From Pagrus major (Eukaryota; Chordata; Actinopteri; Spariformes; Sparidae), in the NCBI RefSeq assembly GCF_040436345.1, contig NC_133233.1, positions 9,190,381 through 9,254,380 on the forward strand: a stretch of DNA of 64,000 nt, in the 5' to 3' direction. The notes under the pieces were generated by a model, which did not search any database, was not told the DNA's origin, and worked only from the letters and a program-made list of their open reading frames with translations. Every line of letters begins with the position of its first letter. Position 1 is the first letter of the stretch. This document shows positions 1 to 14,078 of the stretch, in pieces. The translations under genes were made by a program, and so were the position numbers.

Positions 1-161
1 GAGACGGCCAACCAGACACAATAGTCCTCAATCTATGCCAAAAGAGGCTACATTCACTCACAAACACATCCCTACACAAATGCAGACACACATTTACACA
101 CACACACAGCACAGACAAACAGAGTAATTAGTCTTTGATTTCCCCCGGCAGTGTTCTGGTA

Positions 162-273
162 CCAGGGGGCAGCTGCTGGGACCCTGCTTTAGCCTTGGCT
201 AATTTCACTCACGGCTTGATCTCGACCCAGCGCAGGTGCCCACTTGGCACCCGACTGCCGTTGCCATGGCAAT
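162..273 (+). promoter_or_regulatory. Candidate regulatory block: CTCF-like core and RFX-like palindrome
   Basis: CCAGGGGGCAGC at 162-173 fits the core of the CTCF motif. GTTGCCATGGCAAT at 260-273 is one base from the perfect RFX/X-box palindrome GTTGCCATGGCAAC. They lie about 90 bp apart in an unusually GC-rich patch of pard3 intron 2. Function is inferred from motif match only. Confidence 0.3.
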
Positions 274-1104
274 GCCAACTTCAGGGGCCAAGAAAATGCC
301 AATTGTCCAAGGAGCTCAGCCACAGGAGCCATGGATGTGGTACTCATTATAAAGAGGCCGCATTAGCACAAATGGAGGAGGCAGTCAGACATGGACAGTT
401 CAGTTAGTTGCGATTAGACTTTTTCTTTTCCTTTCTTTGTACTTCCTCAATCTTTTCTTGAGTTTTTGTCTTTTGTTTTGTGAAACATAATGAATCTGTT
501 AGACATTCCCAAAACAAAAGACAATCTACTCTGTAGAAGTCTGTGTAGCAGACGGTACACAGCCAATGCTGTAGACTGCTATCACTTGGGCTTGAGCGCC
601 TCTTTGTGGTTCACAAGTGTCACTGCAGCTTCTGTACACGCCAACATGCACCTGTGGTAAAATACTCTCTCGTGAAATGCTGATTCAAGTATTTCTGCAT
701 TAACAAGCTTTCTCCCTTTGTCGTCCCTGAGGATTCACCCTTCGACCCTGCGCTCATTAAGCCCACGGGTACAGGCTTGCTTATCCTCACCCCTGTTAAT
801 AAGGTACATCCAGACTACAAACACCAAGGGACCTGCTCCTGAAATCATCTTCTCTTATGTATTATCAAGCTCCCTTTAGACAAATATCTAGATGGCAACT
901 AGCACACTAAGCAAGCTGACAAGTTGGATGAGGCTCAGTCAGGTGTAAAGGGTTAATGGTGTCTGACACAAGACAAAACAGAGCAGTGCATAGGCTGTGA
1001 TGTCATTGCATGTAATTTGGTATTTTTAGGTTTATGTGTTACCCTAACACTGAATTTAACACAAGTACGGTTTATTTTCCAGTCGTTTTCACAGTAATTA
1101 GAAA

Positions 1105-1325
1105 TTTACTCTATAAAATGTCAATAAACAGACTTGTGATCAACTATGATAAATGACAAAGAAAAGCAGCAAATCCTTACATTTAAGAAGCTGGAACCAT
1201 GGAAATGTTTGACATTTTTGCTTGAAAAAATGACATGAAATGATTAATCGTTTAACAAAATACTTGGCAATTAATTCTGTTTCGATTGACTAATCGATAA
1301 ATTGACTAATCATTCCAGCTCTAAA
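1105..1325 (-). repeat. Relic of a teleost TIR element (family of the copy at 46333)
   Basis: On the minus strand it starts TTTTAGAGCTGGAATGATTA and contains TCAAGCAAAAATGTCAAACA, the latter shared with the 46333-46723 copy. It has the run of AATCGATTAGTC-type repeats typical of a family widespread in fish. Confidence 0.6.
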
Positions 1326-1663
1326 AACCAGCCCTGATCTTGACCAGCTTTGTTTTATGTGATGACTAGGTTGAGGTCAAAGATTTCACATTAACTTGCA
1401 GTTTTCATGGATCACTACTTTGATTTGAAATGATTTTAACTCTCAGATGAACTTTAGCACAAATACAGCATACCTGCCTCAAGTAAAGAGGACTGTATGT
1501 TCTCTTCTCCCGACTAGATAAATAAAAATACTAGAATGAACTCAGTAGAGCACATGCCTCCACCAACACCCAACAGTCTCCTTTAATTCTAACCCAAGAT
1601 AGAACTTGTTATCCCTGTATCACTCTGAATTATAAACCACCCATAACTTCAAGTGACAAAAGA

Positions 1664-1838
1664 TTCCTGGATCTGTCCCTTTATCTGGACATGCACCAAA
1701 AGTTATTTGGGTCTATCGGGCATCCTCCATCCAAGTTTTGTGGAAATCTGTTCAGTAGTTTTTGTGTAATCCTGCTGAAAAACCAACGAACAATCGGACA
1801 CAGGTGAAAACATAACCTCCTTGGCGGAGGTAATTAAT
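1664..1838 (+). repeat. RTE-like SINE/LINE 3' tail
   Basis: CCTGGATCTG at the start, a TTTTGTGGAAATCTGTTCAG block, and CATAACCTCCTTGGCGGAGG at the end match a fish retroposon tail I recognise from memory. The family name is uncertain. Confidence 0.5.
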
Positions 1839-2839
1839 AAATCCACTTTTTAACCAATGAGTGTGACACACAATTTTATACCACACATTCACAGGACTTA
1901 ATTACAGAAATCAAGCCTGCTTCTGCATTAGACATTGAGTTTGTCTTGCACAACAACAACAGTTTTAAATTGCTAATGCAATTGCCCAATTTCCTTGCAA
2001 CAGCCATTAAAGTCTCATCTAATTTCATCTAATTGTCCATATCACCGATTTCATTTCTTTATAAACTCATTTCAGCAGACCCATATTGTGAATTTCTTAC
2101 CTAAGGCCATCTTCTAACCAGGAGTCATTTTAATTGCCACATTGCCATCTGGTGTATGGATGAAGTGTCTGCTTTACAGCCACTTCCAGCCACTTGATAG
2201 CTATCTGCAGTATTTTTCACACAGAGTGGATTTTCAGAAGTCTAACCTAAGGCTCCCGAGCTAGAAGAAAGTTTATACCGCCTTCATAGATACTCTTCAC
2301 TGACCAAATGAGGCTGTGTCATTTGGCAGGAGCTCCTTCAGTCCTGCTGAAGACTTAACAGGCTAAAAACAGGAGTTAGGAGTTAGTCTCTTTCCAAATG
2401 AAATATCAGCGTATTACGTATCAGCAGTGTGTCTACAGCTGTCCATATAAAAAGAGACCACAGTCTCTACTTTGTCCGTGGTGTTTGATTAGTGTCACTG
2501 TCCTACAAAATAAACATTTTTGGTCAAATATTTGATTGGGATCCTCATACGAGTACACCATTTTGATTTTATTTCAGTTATCATGTGCATGTTGTAGTAA
2601 TTCATTAGTTCCCATAATTTAAATTAAGAGGGCACAAAAATGTACATATTCAGAGTACTTATTCCTTAAGGTTAAACTAGCTAAAAAAAATTGTTGAAAG
2701 CATTATCGTGTTGCGATTAGAAGTTACACTGATCCTTTAGCCTATAATATCCTTATTGTTGGTATCATAGAGTGCTGCAGAGGTAGTAGAGTGTGCTACT
2801 ACATGCACACACCAATGTGCACTAGCAGATAGAAACTTT

Positions 2840-2863
2840 TATTATTATTCTTATTATTATTAT

Positions 2864-2899
<36 letters not shown>

Positions 2900-2910
2900 A
2901 AGTAGTAGTA
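2840..2910. repeat. Compound microsatellite (ATT)n(AGT)n
   Basis: An ATT tract changes at about 2864 into an AGT tract of about 15 units. Confidence 0.95.
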
Positions 2911-2949
2911 TCATTTTAATCTATTGTTTGTTATGCACCTGAATAGATT

Positions 2950-3024
2950 TCACACTGACATAATTTAAAAACACAACCATCTGATCTGGAGTCAGACGCT
3001 CCACCACTGCACCATAAGAAAGTC
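2950..3024 (-). pseudogene. tRNA-Trp relic
   Basis: The reverse complement keeps the anticodon arm TCTGACTCCAGATCAGA with CCA, but the acceptor stem no longer pairs and the B box has decayed to TTTTAAATT. Confidence 0.6.
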
Positions 3025-3693
3025 CTAAAGAAAGCTTTGTGTCTACCATTAGAGAGAAAGCTTCAGTTTGTATAAAAGAGGTCACAGACAGACATTTGCA
3101 TAGAATATTAAGCATGTAGGTAAGCATATCTCATTTAAGAATACACCCTTAAGATGTAAATTAATGTACCCAAGCAACATACATACATTTTCTATAACCA
3201 CTGCACCCAGATTTAAAAAAACACAATAAAAAAGCTATTCCTCTGTCAAACCTCTACTTCACACTTCATTCCAACTGGTGGCAGTAGCGCACCAAAGAGT
3301 TGGTCTGGCAACTGCTAGTAGCTATCAATGAACACTCCCGGTATCGTTAGGACATTGTGGACAGACAAGATGGAACTAATCTCTGTGATCGAGCAAATGT
3401 GTCCAAAACAAACAATCATGATTTCATCAGAATTATCTTCATAGGAAAAACATTTAAACATAGAGCTTAACTTCACACTAGAACCAAACTAGGAATAGCA
3501 AGAGGAACATTCCTGCAACACATGACCTAAAGTAAAATAAACCAACTGTCCGCATGCTTGTGAAATGGAAGTTATATAGATAATCAATGTGAACATCTGT
3601 GGAGCAGAGGCAGGCAGGCTGCAGCATGCAGCTCTATGATTGCATATGAATCACCGTATGATAATCTGACTGTTGAACCTGAGCCAGGCATTT

Positions 3694-3694
<1 letters not shown>

Positions 3695-3726
<32 letters not shown>

Positions 3727-3746
3727 CTACTACTACTACTACTACT
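3695..3746. repeat. Compound microsatellite (AC)n(TAC)n
   Basis: About 15 AC units followed by about 7 TAC units. Confidence 0.95.
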
Positions 3747-4139
3747 TTGGGTGCTCCCAACGGTAGAGGCACCGAAACTTGCAAAGTGACAACAGTAGTT
3801 TCTGCCCCTCTCTGTTTTCTCAGTGCAGTGACACAAAGTAGATCTAAAGTTGTTCATTTACACTTGAATGTGGAAGAAATTGTTACAGCAAAAATACCAA
3901 CAGTGGATATAAGCAGTCGGTAAGAAGTATAAGCCTGATGTCCTATAAAAAGGGGTGAAAATTGAGATTATCCCCTTGAAAGACAAATAAGAGAAGTGAA
4001 ACAGAGACAATGTGATCTATGAAGAAAGTGACAAGTGAATCACTGATGTGTACTTCATCAAATTAAGATATAAAATACACTATATACGCACTATGTACAA
4101 ATGTGTCTGCTTTTTAATGAAGCAGGCAGGAGGCAGTGG

Positions 4140-4211
4140 GACCTTGTGGTGCCTTGGTAGCACGTCTGACTCCAGATCACAAGGTTGCGTGGTCAGTTCA
4201 CATCGGGGTCA
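4140..4211 (+). pseudogene. tRNA-Trp relic (anticodon CCA)
   Basis: 72 nt with a paired D stem (GTGC/GCAC) and CCA anticodon. The anticodon stem has a mismatch (TCACA), and the T loop is changed to GTCAGTT, which damages the B box. Confidence 0.7.
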
Positions 4212-5077
4212 ATGGGCAAAACAGGACTGCGTTCACTCCACTGATATAATCCATTAACCCTGTGCCAACAAGTGTTTGAAGCATCTACTCCACAGCTCAA
4301 ATCTAAGGGGATAAAACTGATTACATGCGTCTAATCTCGGCTAGACATACCTTCCATTCCGCTGCCAAATTAACAGCAAGACATGCGAACAGTAATGAAT
4401 TACTACAGTAGTAGTTAAATAGCACGCCTTAAAAACTTTGAATACAACTGATGCAGCACTTATGCACCACTCCTTTGAAATGACTGTACTTCTAGTGAAC
4501 AGCTATCACATCAGCTTGTCATGGCTAAATGGATTCTTTCATTTACATTAAGTTATATGTAAACTTTAAGACAACTGAGATTCTGAATGTGATGGAAAGT
4601 GTTATAATTTGGCTTAAGGCTGTCAACAAAATGGCCACAGTAAATACACAGTTAAAACACAAGAAGTGCAAAAGAAAACTAATGTTTAACATCGTACAAA
4701 AAACCCACAGCCAAGTTTAGCTAATAAGCAAATTAAGTGTTTGTGTTTTAACCACATCAGAGTGAGAAAGTTGTAGATTCTAATTAAGACCTTCAAAAGC
4801 AGTATGTGACTCTCGCCCCAGCACAGCCCAGGAAGCTGTGAATGTGCTACATCCAGAATAATAAGAGGAGTGCTGTCATTAATGGGTTAAAATGAACAAT
4901 AAAATGAAATGACTGTTAGTAGAGTAAAACTGGGACAGAGGCAGTAACTGATGATGCAAAGAAGCAGACGGACTGGATTTACTACTAACATTTACATACA
5001 AACACACAAAGAAGAAGGCACCCACACACAGCGAGATAAAATCAAGTGTGTACACACACACACAAACAACCCACACG

Positions 5078-5093
5078 CACACACACACACACA
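5078..5093. repeat. Short (AC)n microsatellite
   Basis: An interrupted AC-rich stretch begins at about 5050; the pure tract lies at its end. Confidence 0.8.
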
Positions 5094-6810
5094 GGCTGTT
5101 CCACTGGTGTAAAGTTAGTTGTCCCTGCCCACATCCAGCTGAGCTGTGCTTTCTGTGTCATTTACAGCACTGTTTATTTTGTAGGCTGACTGATATTGTT
5201 ACGGGTACATAGAGCTCTTTAAGCTGTAACATAACTTTCAGAATATCACTCAAAAACTTATCCGAAGAAAAAATAACTCCAAAAATCAACTATTGTGCTT
5301 GTTAATTGGTTAATGAAATTCAATATTCTGTCATCAGTAAGATGTAAAGAGCCCACACCACCACCAGAGGGAGCACTTATTTGCATAATCAGAACAGATA
5401 AAGGTAATGAAAAGGAGAAAAGGAGAGGAGAGGAGAGGAGAGAGAAAGGAGTCTTTCAGACAGCAGGTGCAAAACAGCTGCTCTCACCCCTGATCCCACC
5501 TGATGCGTAACCATGGCACCAACCACATAGTCATTATAAAGTGTGTGGATGCACATGCACACATACTCTTCCTCTCTCTCTCAGTTTCTCATTCATGTAC
5601 AAATGCACACACACACAACCAAAAAGCATCTGCGTATCAAACAGACCGGCTGTTCAGAGCAACTGGAAGCTCACTGAACTTATTTAAACCACAGATATCA
5701 AATGTGGGAAATTTATTTTTCAACATGAAACAGCAGCACAAAACACAAAAATGTTCTTGAGAAGAACTCTTTTTCAGATTTCACAAGATAACAGTGGGTC
5801 TGTGACATTGGATATCCTGAGAAAAACTGCTAACAGATAGGAATCAAAGATAACACTTTCAATTGAAACTCACATGTTTCATCACCATCAAGAGGAATAT
5901 ATCATGATGGCCCTGCTGGCTTAAAGCTTTGACATCTTTGAAGTGATGAAAGCACCGGATTAATCATTGAAGTCAGTACACCAGAAAAGGCTACGGTCAG
6001 TAATGGTAGATGTTCATTGTTATAATACGAAAGTTCTCTCTGTTAAGTTTATCATTAGCTGTTGTGCTGTTAATACTTTGAATTAATTTTATTCATTTAT
6101 TTAAGTAAGTATTTCACTGTTGAGTAACTTCTAGCAAATTTCATTCAACAACTTAAATGAACCAAAAGCTGGTTGAGAAATCGTTGAAACCATGTACCAC
6201 TCACAGAGACACAAAGAGGAGGTTACAGCTCACTTATTGGCCCCACATTAAAGCCAAACAGCTAGTGACTCAGGTGTAGTCAGCACTGTTCCCATAGACA
6301 GGATGCAGTGGGATTGTGGGTAATTATTTACAGTTGGTCTAGTGTGGGGTGGGCAGTGTGATATCATCCTGCCTCAGACATGGATTTTGCCCACACACTC
6401 TTAATACACACACCCTCACACACACATCAAAGTGGAGCCTTGAATGCAACACAGAGGACTTGAACCTTCCACATGTGTGAAAGCACTGGAGGACTGCTGC
6501 CAGTGGATCGTAACGATTACACATTACACATTAGAGAACATGCCGGTGTGCAGTAGTTCACTGTTCTGTAATGTTTTCCTAATGATGAGACACAGGTGTA
6601 ATCATAAGCACATGTTGGCCAAACTCTCTGTAGTACTACCAAAGCTTTATGCACAAAGCTTCAGAGCACAGACTGAACCAAAGCTATTTTTGCACAAGGA
6701 AAAACTGAATGTAAAAGCAAAGAGGTGGAAAAACAGGAAATATCAGTTTGGGAAAATAAAAAAAATAAAATATGCACATATCACATGCTCCCCTTTTTAT
6801 CGCAGTTTCA

Positions 6811-6996
<186 letters not shown>

Positions 6997-9939
6997 TTAC
7001 AGTCTTATGTAAGTAAAGCCAGGCAACATATTAGCATTGCCAGGCCAAATTAATTAGTAGCTTGTGTCTCCTTAGGAATCAGCTGATCCAACCACCACGT
7101 GGTTCATGTAATGATCCAGGCACACTGGGGCTCTGACGTGGTTATGGATTGACATCATGATAGCAGTTATGAAATATTTTAATCCCCTGCTCGATAGTCT
7201 GCAAAATAAGCCTATGGCTGAAAGCTTTCTCCGTATGGGGGTAGAAAAGAGAATAAGTGTGAGACAGGAGGTGTCATAGTCGTCAGTTCTTATGGTTACA
7301 TTTCAAAGTACGTATAAAGGTTGAAAACATGCCTTCACACTCCCCCTCTCAGTTCAAAAACTGCCTTCACCTTTATTGCATCAGAATCTAAATAACATCC
7401 ACGCATATGTAATGCATTCAGGTACAGAAAGTAGTGCAGCTGAAGTCCCACAACAACTCAGTGGATCATACAAGGTGTAATTAATCCAATATGGATTTTA
7501 TAAGAGAAAAATAAATAACAGCATATCTCAAACCTTGATCAAATACTGTTTATGGTAATTGATGTTTTGTAATGATCACAGACTTAACAGGTAGTGTACA
7601 GTACAGCATGTATCTATTGTGCTACATGAACTTGGTGCAGTTGAGAAGTAATTTGAGAAGTGTAAATGTGTAATGTCAGTAAGTCCTATAAAGACATAAT
7701 TAGGCATCTACTGTATATGCAGTACAGTATACTGCTTTTCACAGCCATAAATTTAGCCTGTATTTGTGTTAGTGTTCTTTACCCCCAAAAAAATTACCTA
7801 CCAAATACTTTAAGTGCACTCTGTCTTTGGATCGTCATCAGGAAATATGAGGGTAAAACTCAGTACCTACCAACATAATGTGTTCATTAATATTTTGTCC
7901 ATTTTAACTAGTTGAATTGGTTTAATGGTTTAATCTACAATTGTTGTAGAAATAAATATATCAGTCAACTATTAGCATTCATGCTATTTCTCTGTGCCCG
8001 AGTACAGAAAGACAGAGTGTCCTTGGGTCCAGAGAGCTACTGTGCTTTGGCTTAGACTTCTTTTTTTGATTACTGCAACTACTCTGTTTTTCAAATAAAA
8101 TATAGGCCTATATTCTTATGGCATGAGTGTTAGACATTTTGCAAATACTGTGTATACTCTAACCAGAATATTGTCAAAAATCCCATATTTGGTTTGGATG
8201 TTTGGTATTCAGTAATAAAACATCTAAAATGAATAAAAGCTTCTCCTGCTCTCTCTCAGTCGGGCCTTGCCTAGCTCATAGCCAACAACTACTGAGGCAT
8301 GATGGCCCAGTGAGAGAGGAGGCTAAATAGAAACCACTCAGCTCAGTGACTGTCCCTCCTTCACCATGTTAGGAAAGAATCTCCTCACTCTTTTGTCTGT
8401 ATTTTATTCTCACTCCATTTCCCTCCCTCTGTCTCCTTTGCTACATGCTTTCTCTTCCAAAACCTAGCTGTCTTTTTTGGGTCTGTGGTTAAATGCCTTC
8501 ATGCACGGCTCTGTTGTACGGCTCTGAACTCCAGTGTGGTTCACCAGGCAAAATGGTCCAAAGCATGAGGGGAGTAACTGTGTGGTATTTTTCTTCCTTC
8601 TGAGGTTATTAGGGGGGGAAAGATGGTGAATTTATGAGGGATGTTCCCAAAAGACAAGACAAGAAATCAGAAACAAGAGAAAATTATACAGTCAACTTTC
8701 AAGGCCACTGAAAGAATAATTCAATATGGTATCCATAAAGAAACATATAGAGTAAATGCATGTACAGTAAAATTCAATTAAGGGTTGCTTGCTATAAAGC
8801 CTATCCTGAAAGCGGTCCAACCTGGAGGAAGAATGAGAAATTGATAAAACTTCACTGCAATAACACTACAAGACATACATATAGTCCACAGGAAGAAAAA
8901 CACAGCAAATTCACCATCGCTGGAAGTCATTACAAGCCACAAAATGACCCTCAGCATTAAACAGAAGGAAAAAAAAAACTTCAAATGTTGACACAGTCCG
9001 TGTCTGCTTGGCATGGTCCTCATCCAGACTTGTTTCTCGGATGGATTAGGAGAAAAAAATATGATTCTGAGAGAAGCTCAGTCACATAACTTATTCCCAG
9101 AAATACACTCCAGATTGAAGGAAAGTATTTGACGTTTGAAAATGCCTTTTTGATGTGACTTAGAATGATGTGGGCCTAAAATCAGTGCGCTTTGCCTCCA
9201 GCAAGCCAAAAGCAATACCAAATAATTATCAGTTCAACAACTCTCCATAGACTGGTTAAATCTGTAGTCCTAAAACCTGGAAATAAGTTAGAATTTTTGC
9301 ACATTGTCTCAAAGTCTATGGGTTTTTCTAATTGTTTTTTGGTTAAACACCTGTAATAAGGTCTGTAGTTACCACAGGCTTAAGATACCTACACATTTTG
9401 TTCTATGACATAAAATACATTCATTAAATGATCCACAATTGAATTATAAGGTGCTCACAAGTCTTAAAAACAGCAGCTGCTTACAGGTGGCTGAATGAGA
9501 CTACAGAAGTAGTCAGGGACATTTAACGTCACTCGCTGAACATGGAGACTCATCTGATCACGAGTCTGTCTTTACAGGCGGACTTCAGTTGCAAATTATT
9601 CTAGCTCGAACTTTACAACGTCGAGTGATCAATTTACAGAAAACATGTGTAGTAATTGTGGAGTAAGATGCTTTATGGTCATGTGACTGCAATGTAGTCT
9701 GTTTATAGCCTAACAATACGTTTTTACTTCTAGCGATCTAATTTACGCTTCAAATATCACAAAAGTGGTGTCTATCTGTGAAGATTATCGTGCTGAACAA
9801 AACACATTGCATTGCACATGTGCAGTACCGATTCGGCAGCTGACAAGGCTCAGGCCACATGTAAGCCACAAACAACGGTTGCTTTTTAATATCTCTAACT
9901 TCAGTCTCTTTCAAACTCTATAGTATATTAACATTAAAC

Positions 9940-10119
9940 ACATTAACAAGCCTGAACTTTAACACGTCATAACATCAAAAAGAGAGTAAATTAGTGTGTT
10001 CACCCGTGACTTCTACAGGGTTAGGTGACCTGGGACTAAATCCTGATAACATTCACATTGTACCAAAAGCCAGATGTGAGTGGGTGTAAGTAGATTTTTT
10101 GGCCAGTGTGAAAGGGGTA
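9940..10119 (-). mobile_element. Partial MITE-like element, inverted copy of the one at 32328
   Basis: The minus strand begins TACCCCTTTCACACTGGCC and continues with TACTTACACCCACTCACATC, as at 32328-32385. Similarity runs to about 9940. The second terminal repeat is not seen. Confidence 0.6.
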
Positions 10120-13018
10120 TAAAAGTTGGGTTTTTCTTTCCTGTGTATACTTACAGGCTAAGTATATACAGTCACCCCAGGTTATCCACATGTAGCCATA
10201 CGCGCATTCACATAAAAAGGGGCGTGTTTGCACCATCTGACTGATGGCAAACTACTACTTGTCTACTGGCAGCAATGAGAAATATGTTTTAAAGAAATGC
10301 AAACTGCTGTTAAAAACACAGAGTGGCATCTGACAAAAAATCACTGACTGTGGAAATGCAAAAAATTAATAGGATTATAACATCACTGGCCCATAATTAG
10401 GGCATGAGAAGATCTGACTATAATTACATTTGTGCAATCCATGAAATGAATATGTTGCTTAGATCTATTCTAGCAATGTGTATGACAATTTTAGCTTTTT
10501 TATTTCAGCTGCAATCCATGTGGTGTCAAACAGATTGGGGAGCAAATTAAAATATATAAATAACAATTGAAAGCATTACTTTCATATCTCAAAGCAAGTA
10601 CACCGCTTCAGTGCTTCAATCTGTTGTAAGATGATATCAGGATAAAAACAAACAATGAAAAGGCTTTGCGATTGCTTGCAGCCAAAAGAAAAAAAATTAA
10701 ATGAAGAAGGAAGGATACTTAACAAACTTCACACACCGAGAGAACTGATTGGTTATATTTGTTGGTCTGGTATTTCGAACATAACCTGCAGCTGTGCAGC
10801 GTAAGTTACCATGGTGACTGACCCCAGTAAGACCACTGAAAACCCATAGATAACCCTGAAGTTATCTCGCTAACCCCAAATCCTGCTTGGTAGTACGGGC
10901 CTCTAGTCATGTTAGCCATTTAGCTCACAAAACACCCAACGGTCAAACCCCCTGTTTAGCCTACTTCTTAGTATTATTCATCCAGGACCTGTGCTACTGT
11001 TGATAATATGTAGGATACTCTTTAAACGGTGTCTATGTGACAATTTGTAGCAATTTCCATGCATAAATAACTTTTTTATTGGCCATATGTAAGTGGATTG
11101 CCTACACAGGCTGGTGGACAATTTGTTTAAGTTGTTAAATGCTGCTGGACTGTGGAATTTTCTTTGTGAAGGACTCAGGTCGGATTTTCTGCAACAGTCC
11201 AAAGGATGTGACTTTGGTGTCAGTGCCTCTCTCTACACCGGTAGCTAATGTTAGTTTTGAAATGGAGTCTGCTAACATAAACTAACACCTGGCTTCCAGC
11301 ACATCACAGAACTTCCACAGAGCACATTTAATGTTGTTTTTTTATACATAGTTTCCCTTCCCAGTGCTGGGTGATAATCTAATTTGTTCCCCTTAGAAGT
11401 CATCTTTTAACCCGGATTCTCCCAAACCAAGTCATATCACCACATAGGATTTTTTTATTAAAAGACGCTATGGGATCAGAATAAATTATCACGTAAACAA
11501 ATCCAATAACTTTAAAAATAAAAACTAATATATACAACATACTTGGTAACATGGAAATCGTGGAGGCAACTGTTTAGGAGCAACCTAAAGTATTATCAAA
11601 TGACCTTCAATCACATCTACCACACTTAATGACATTTGGGCTTAATCCAATGTTAAACACATGATAATCCAGTACAAATGGACTGAAGAGAAACAGAGAA
11701 GAAGCCACTTTTTCCAACAAAGAGTCATTTGTATTATTGTAGTGTACAGTAACAGCGGGTAGGGTGGACAGGCGAAGAGTTGATAAAGTGTGAGCACACT
11801 CAGCATCAACCTCATCCCATTTTGTAACCATTTCTGCTACTAAATCAGTATCACATTATGCAACATTGGCTCTTGCAGTTGTGTAGCTTTTGGAACTATA
11901 AAACACTGTTTGTGTTTCTCTCCAACTATCGATTTATTTTTTTCAACACATGGTTTTGGCCTCAAGTCTTCTGCCCTGCTGATAGGTGACATTTCTTTGG
12001 GCTGCCTCCAGCCAGCAAGTGGAAAGACAGTTTGTTGAATGGTATTAGTGTCATATTATCATCTAGCATCCGAAAAGATATTGTTACTTTCGTCATAATG
12101 TGCTCCCAGTAACAGACACAAACTAACTATTTCGGTGTTGAGGTCACTTTTACCGTGGAAACATCATGTGCTTCAGAGGAAAAATAGCATCAGATCCAGA
12201 CAACATGTCCAAACTGGTGTCACTGTGTGAAAAGAAAGGGTTTTCCCTTTCAAGACCACACTAACACCCCATCACTATTCAAGTCCTAACTTAGTACATA
12301 ATTAGTTTTTAAAACAGAAACAATAGCCCTGCAATACTGCATTATTTAATTAACAATGGGACAAAAACCACAGGAACAAAACATAGCTGACAAGTTCAAT
12401 TGTTAAGTACAGCTTTGATGAGCCATGTGAGTGTGGGCGAAAAGCTCAGAGAAATGTGAGAACAGAACATATTTGTCCAACTTACTGCCAACAGGAAGAA
12501 CTGACATGTAGAAACGAGTGTAACCTGTATTACATCGATGTCTTGAGAAGAGAAATATTGAATTCCAGTGCAGAACAGTGCAATGGGCTTTCCATGTCAC
12601 AATGAAACCATGAGATACCATCTAAGACATTAAAACCTAAAGTATGACACTTCAGAGGTATGGTTACGTACGGCAAGTACTTGACAACGTTATAATCGTG
12701 CCTGACTTTGATTGTGGGTATTCAAAGAAAGGAGATGTTGCCACACCAAAAAGAAGAGTCTAAAGACAGATAAAGAGGGCGAGAATTGGAGGTCCTCTAT
12801 GGCGTTTAAGTAGTCTCAAAACCTGCGCACATAAAAACCAGCAAGTGAACACTTCTGCTCTGCGTGCACAAATGCGAGCTTGACTCTCAATGCACGTAAC
12901 TGTTGTAACTGCCCAACACTCACTCGCTCATCAAGTTGAGTTTTGAGACAGGATTACAATAATAGCAAAGTATATAGTTGAATAATGACCACAAGTTTGA
13001 TAGCCTGTCAGATTTGGT

Positions 13019-13036
13019 AAAAAAAAAAAAAAAAAA
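13019..13036 (+). repeat. Poly(A) tract, 18 A
   Basis: An uninterrupted A run; no recognisable retroposon body precedes it. Confidence 0.9.
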
Positions 13037-14006
13037 TGGTATTCAGGATCGCACCATTAAGATCCCTGTCATATTTCACTAATGTCACCACTTGACAAAC
13101 TTAGCTTCAGCGTTTCTTCAATTACCGTCACAAGATACAAAAACTCATGAAAAGGGAGCTGCATATCACCATAAAGTGCAAATGTAAGTGGAGAAACTTG
13201 AATTGTCTTCATGTAGCATTGCTAAATGTAACAGCACATGGATCTACAGCATACTTACTTTCACTTTAATGATATGGTTGTATAGCAAATGGAGCAGCAG
13301 CAGTGCAAAAGTAGCAGATTAAGTGTCATGGGGAGTATGTAAATGGGAGATCTGTTTACATGTGTAGCAAAACATTCAACAGGAGAATGTTTAATACAGT
13401 GAAAAAGGACATGAAAAGCAACCTGGTGTCTTAACATGCCGTCTCAGAATAATCCCTGCTATGTTGACACTGAACACATCTGCAGGTTGAATTACTGTTG
13501 TATTCGGCAAAGCAGATATCAGCAGATATTCAGGGTGGGTCCTTGTCTATTGTCTGCCGGGCCTTTAGCTCCTGCCCCACTGGCCTGTTTAGTCACTGGT
13601 GAGCTTTTCTCATTCATTCGTACACTGGGAGAGTAACATACCGCCACTCTAGTCTGATCAGGTGTCTGCTTATCTGATCCACTGTAGAAGATGAGGGGAA
13701 ACAGAGAGGTAGTTGTTCTCTGTGTCACACACACTTGCGACATAAGCCCAGACAATAGCTCTCTTCAACCCATTATCTGTGTCTTTGTACCAGCGAGGGT
13801 TGCCTGTTCCTGTCAAAGACCACACAAAGACTGGTGCCCTAGAGGAAACAGGGGGAGAGGGGTGGGTGTGAGAAAGTGTGTGTGAGAAAGAAAGAACATG
13901 TGCCTGTGTGTTTTTATGATTGCTGCTTTTGCTCCTGCAAGTATTACTGCTCCCACAGGGAGAATCAGCAGATTGGTCTGGGTCTCAAACAACCATGCTG
14001 CAGAAG

Positions 14007-14078
14007 GACCTCGTGGCGCAACGGTAGCGCGTCTGACTCCAGATCAGAAGGTTGCGTGTTCAAATCACGTCGGGGTCA
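14007..14078 (+). tRNA. tRNA-Trp (anticodon CCA)
   Basis: A 72-nt cloverleaf. Acceptor GACCTCG pairs with CGGGGTC (one G-T pair), D stem GCGC/GCGC, anticodon stem TCTGA/TCAGA around loop CTCCAGA, T stem GCGTG/CACGT around TTCAAAT, discriminator A. The internal A and B boxes are intact, and a TTTTT run for Pol III termination lies at 14083-14087. It is identical to the copies at 23946 and 57493. It sits inside pard3 intron 1, antisense to the host gene. Confidence 0.95.
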
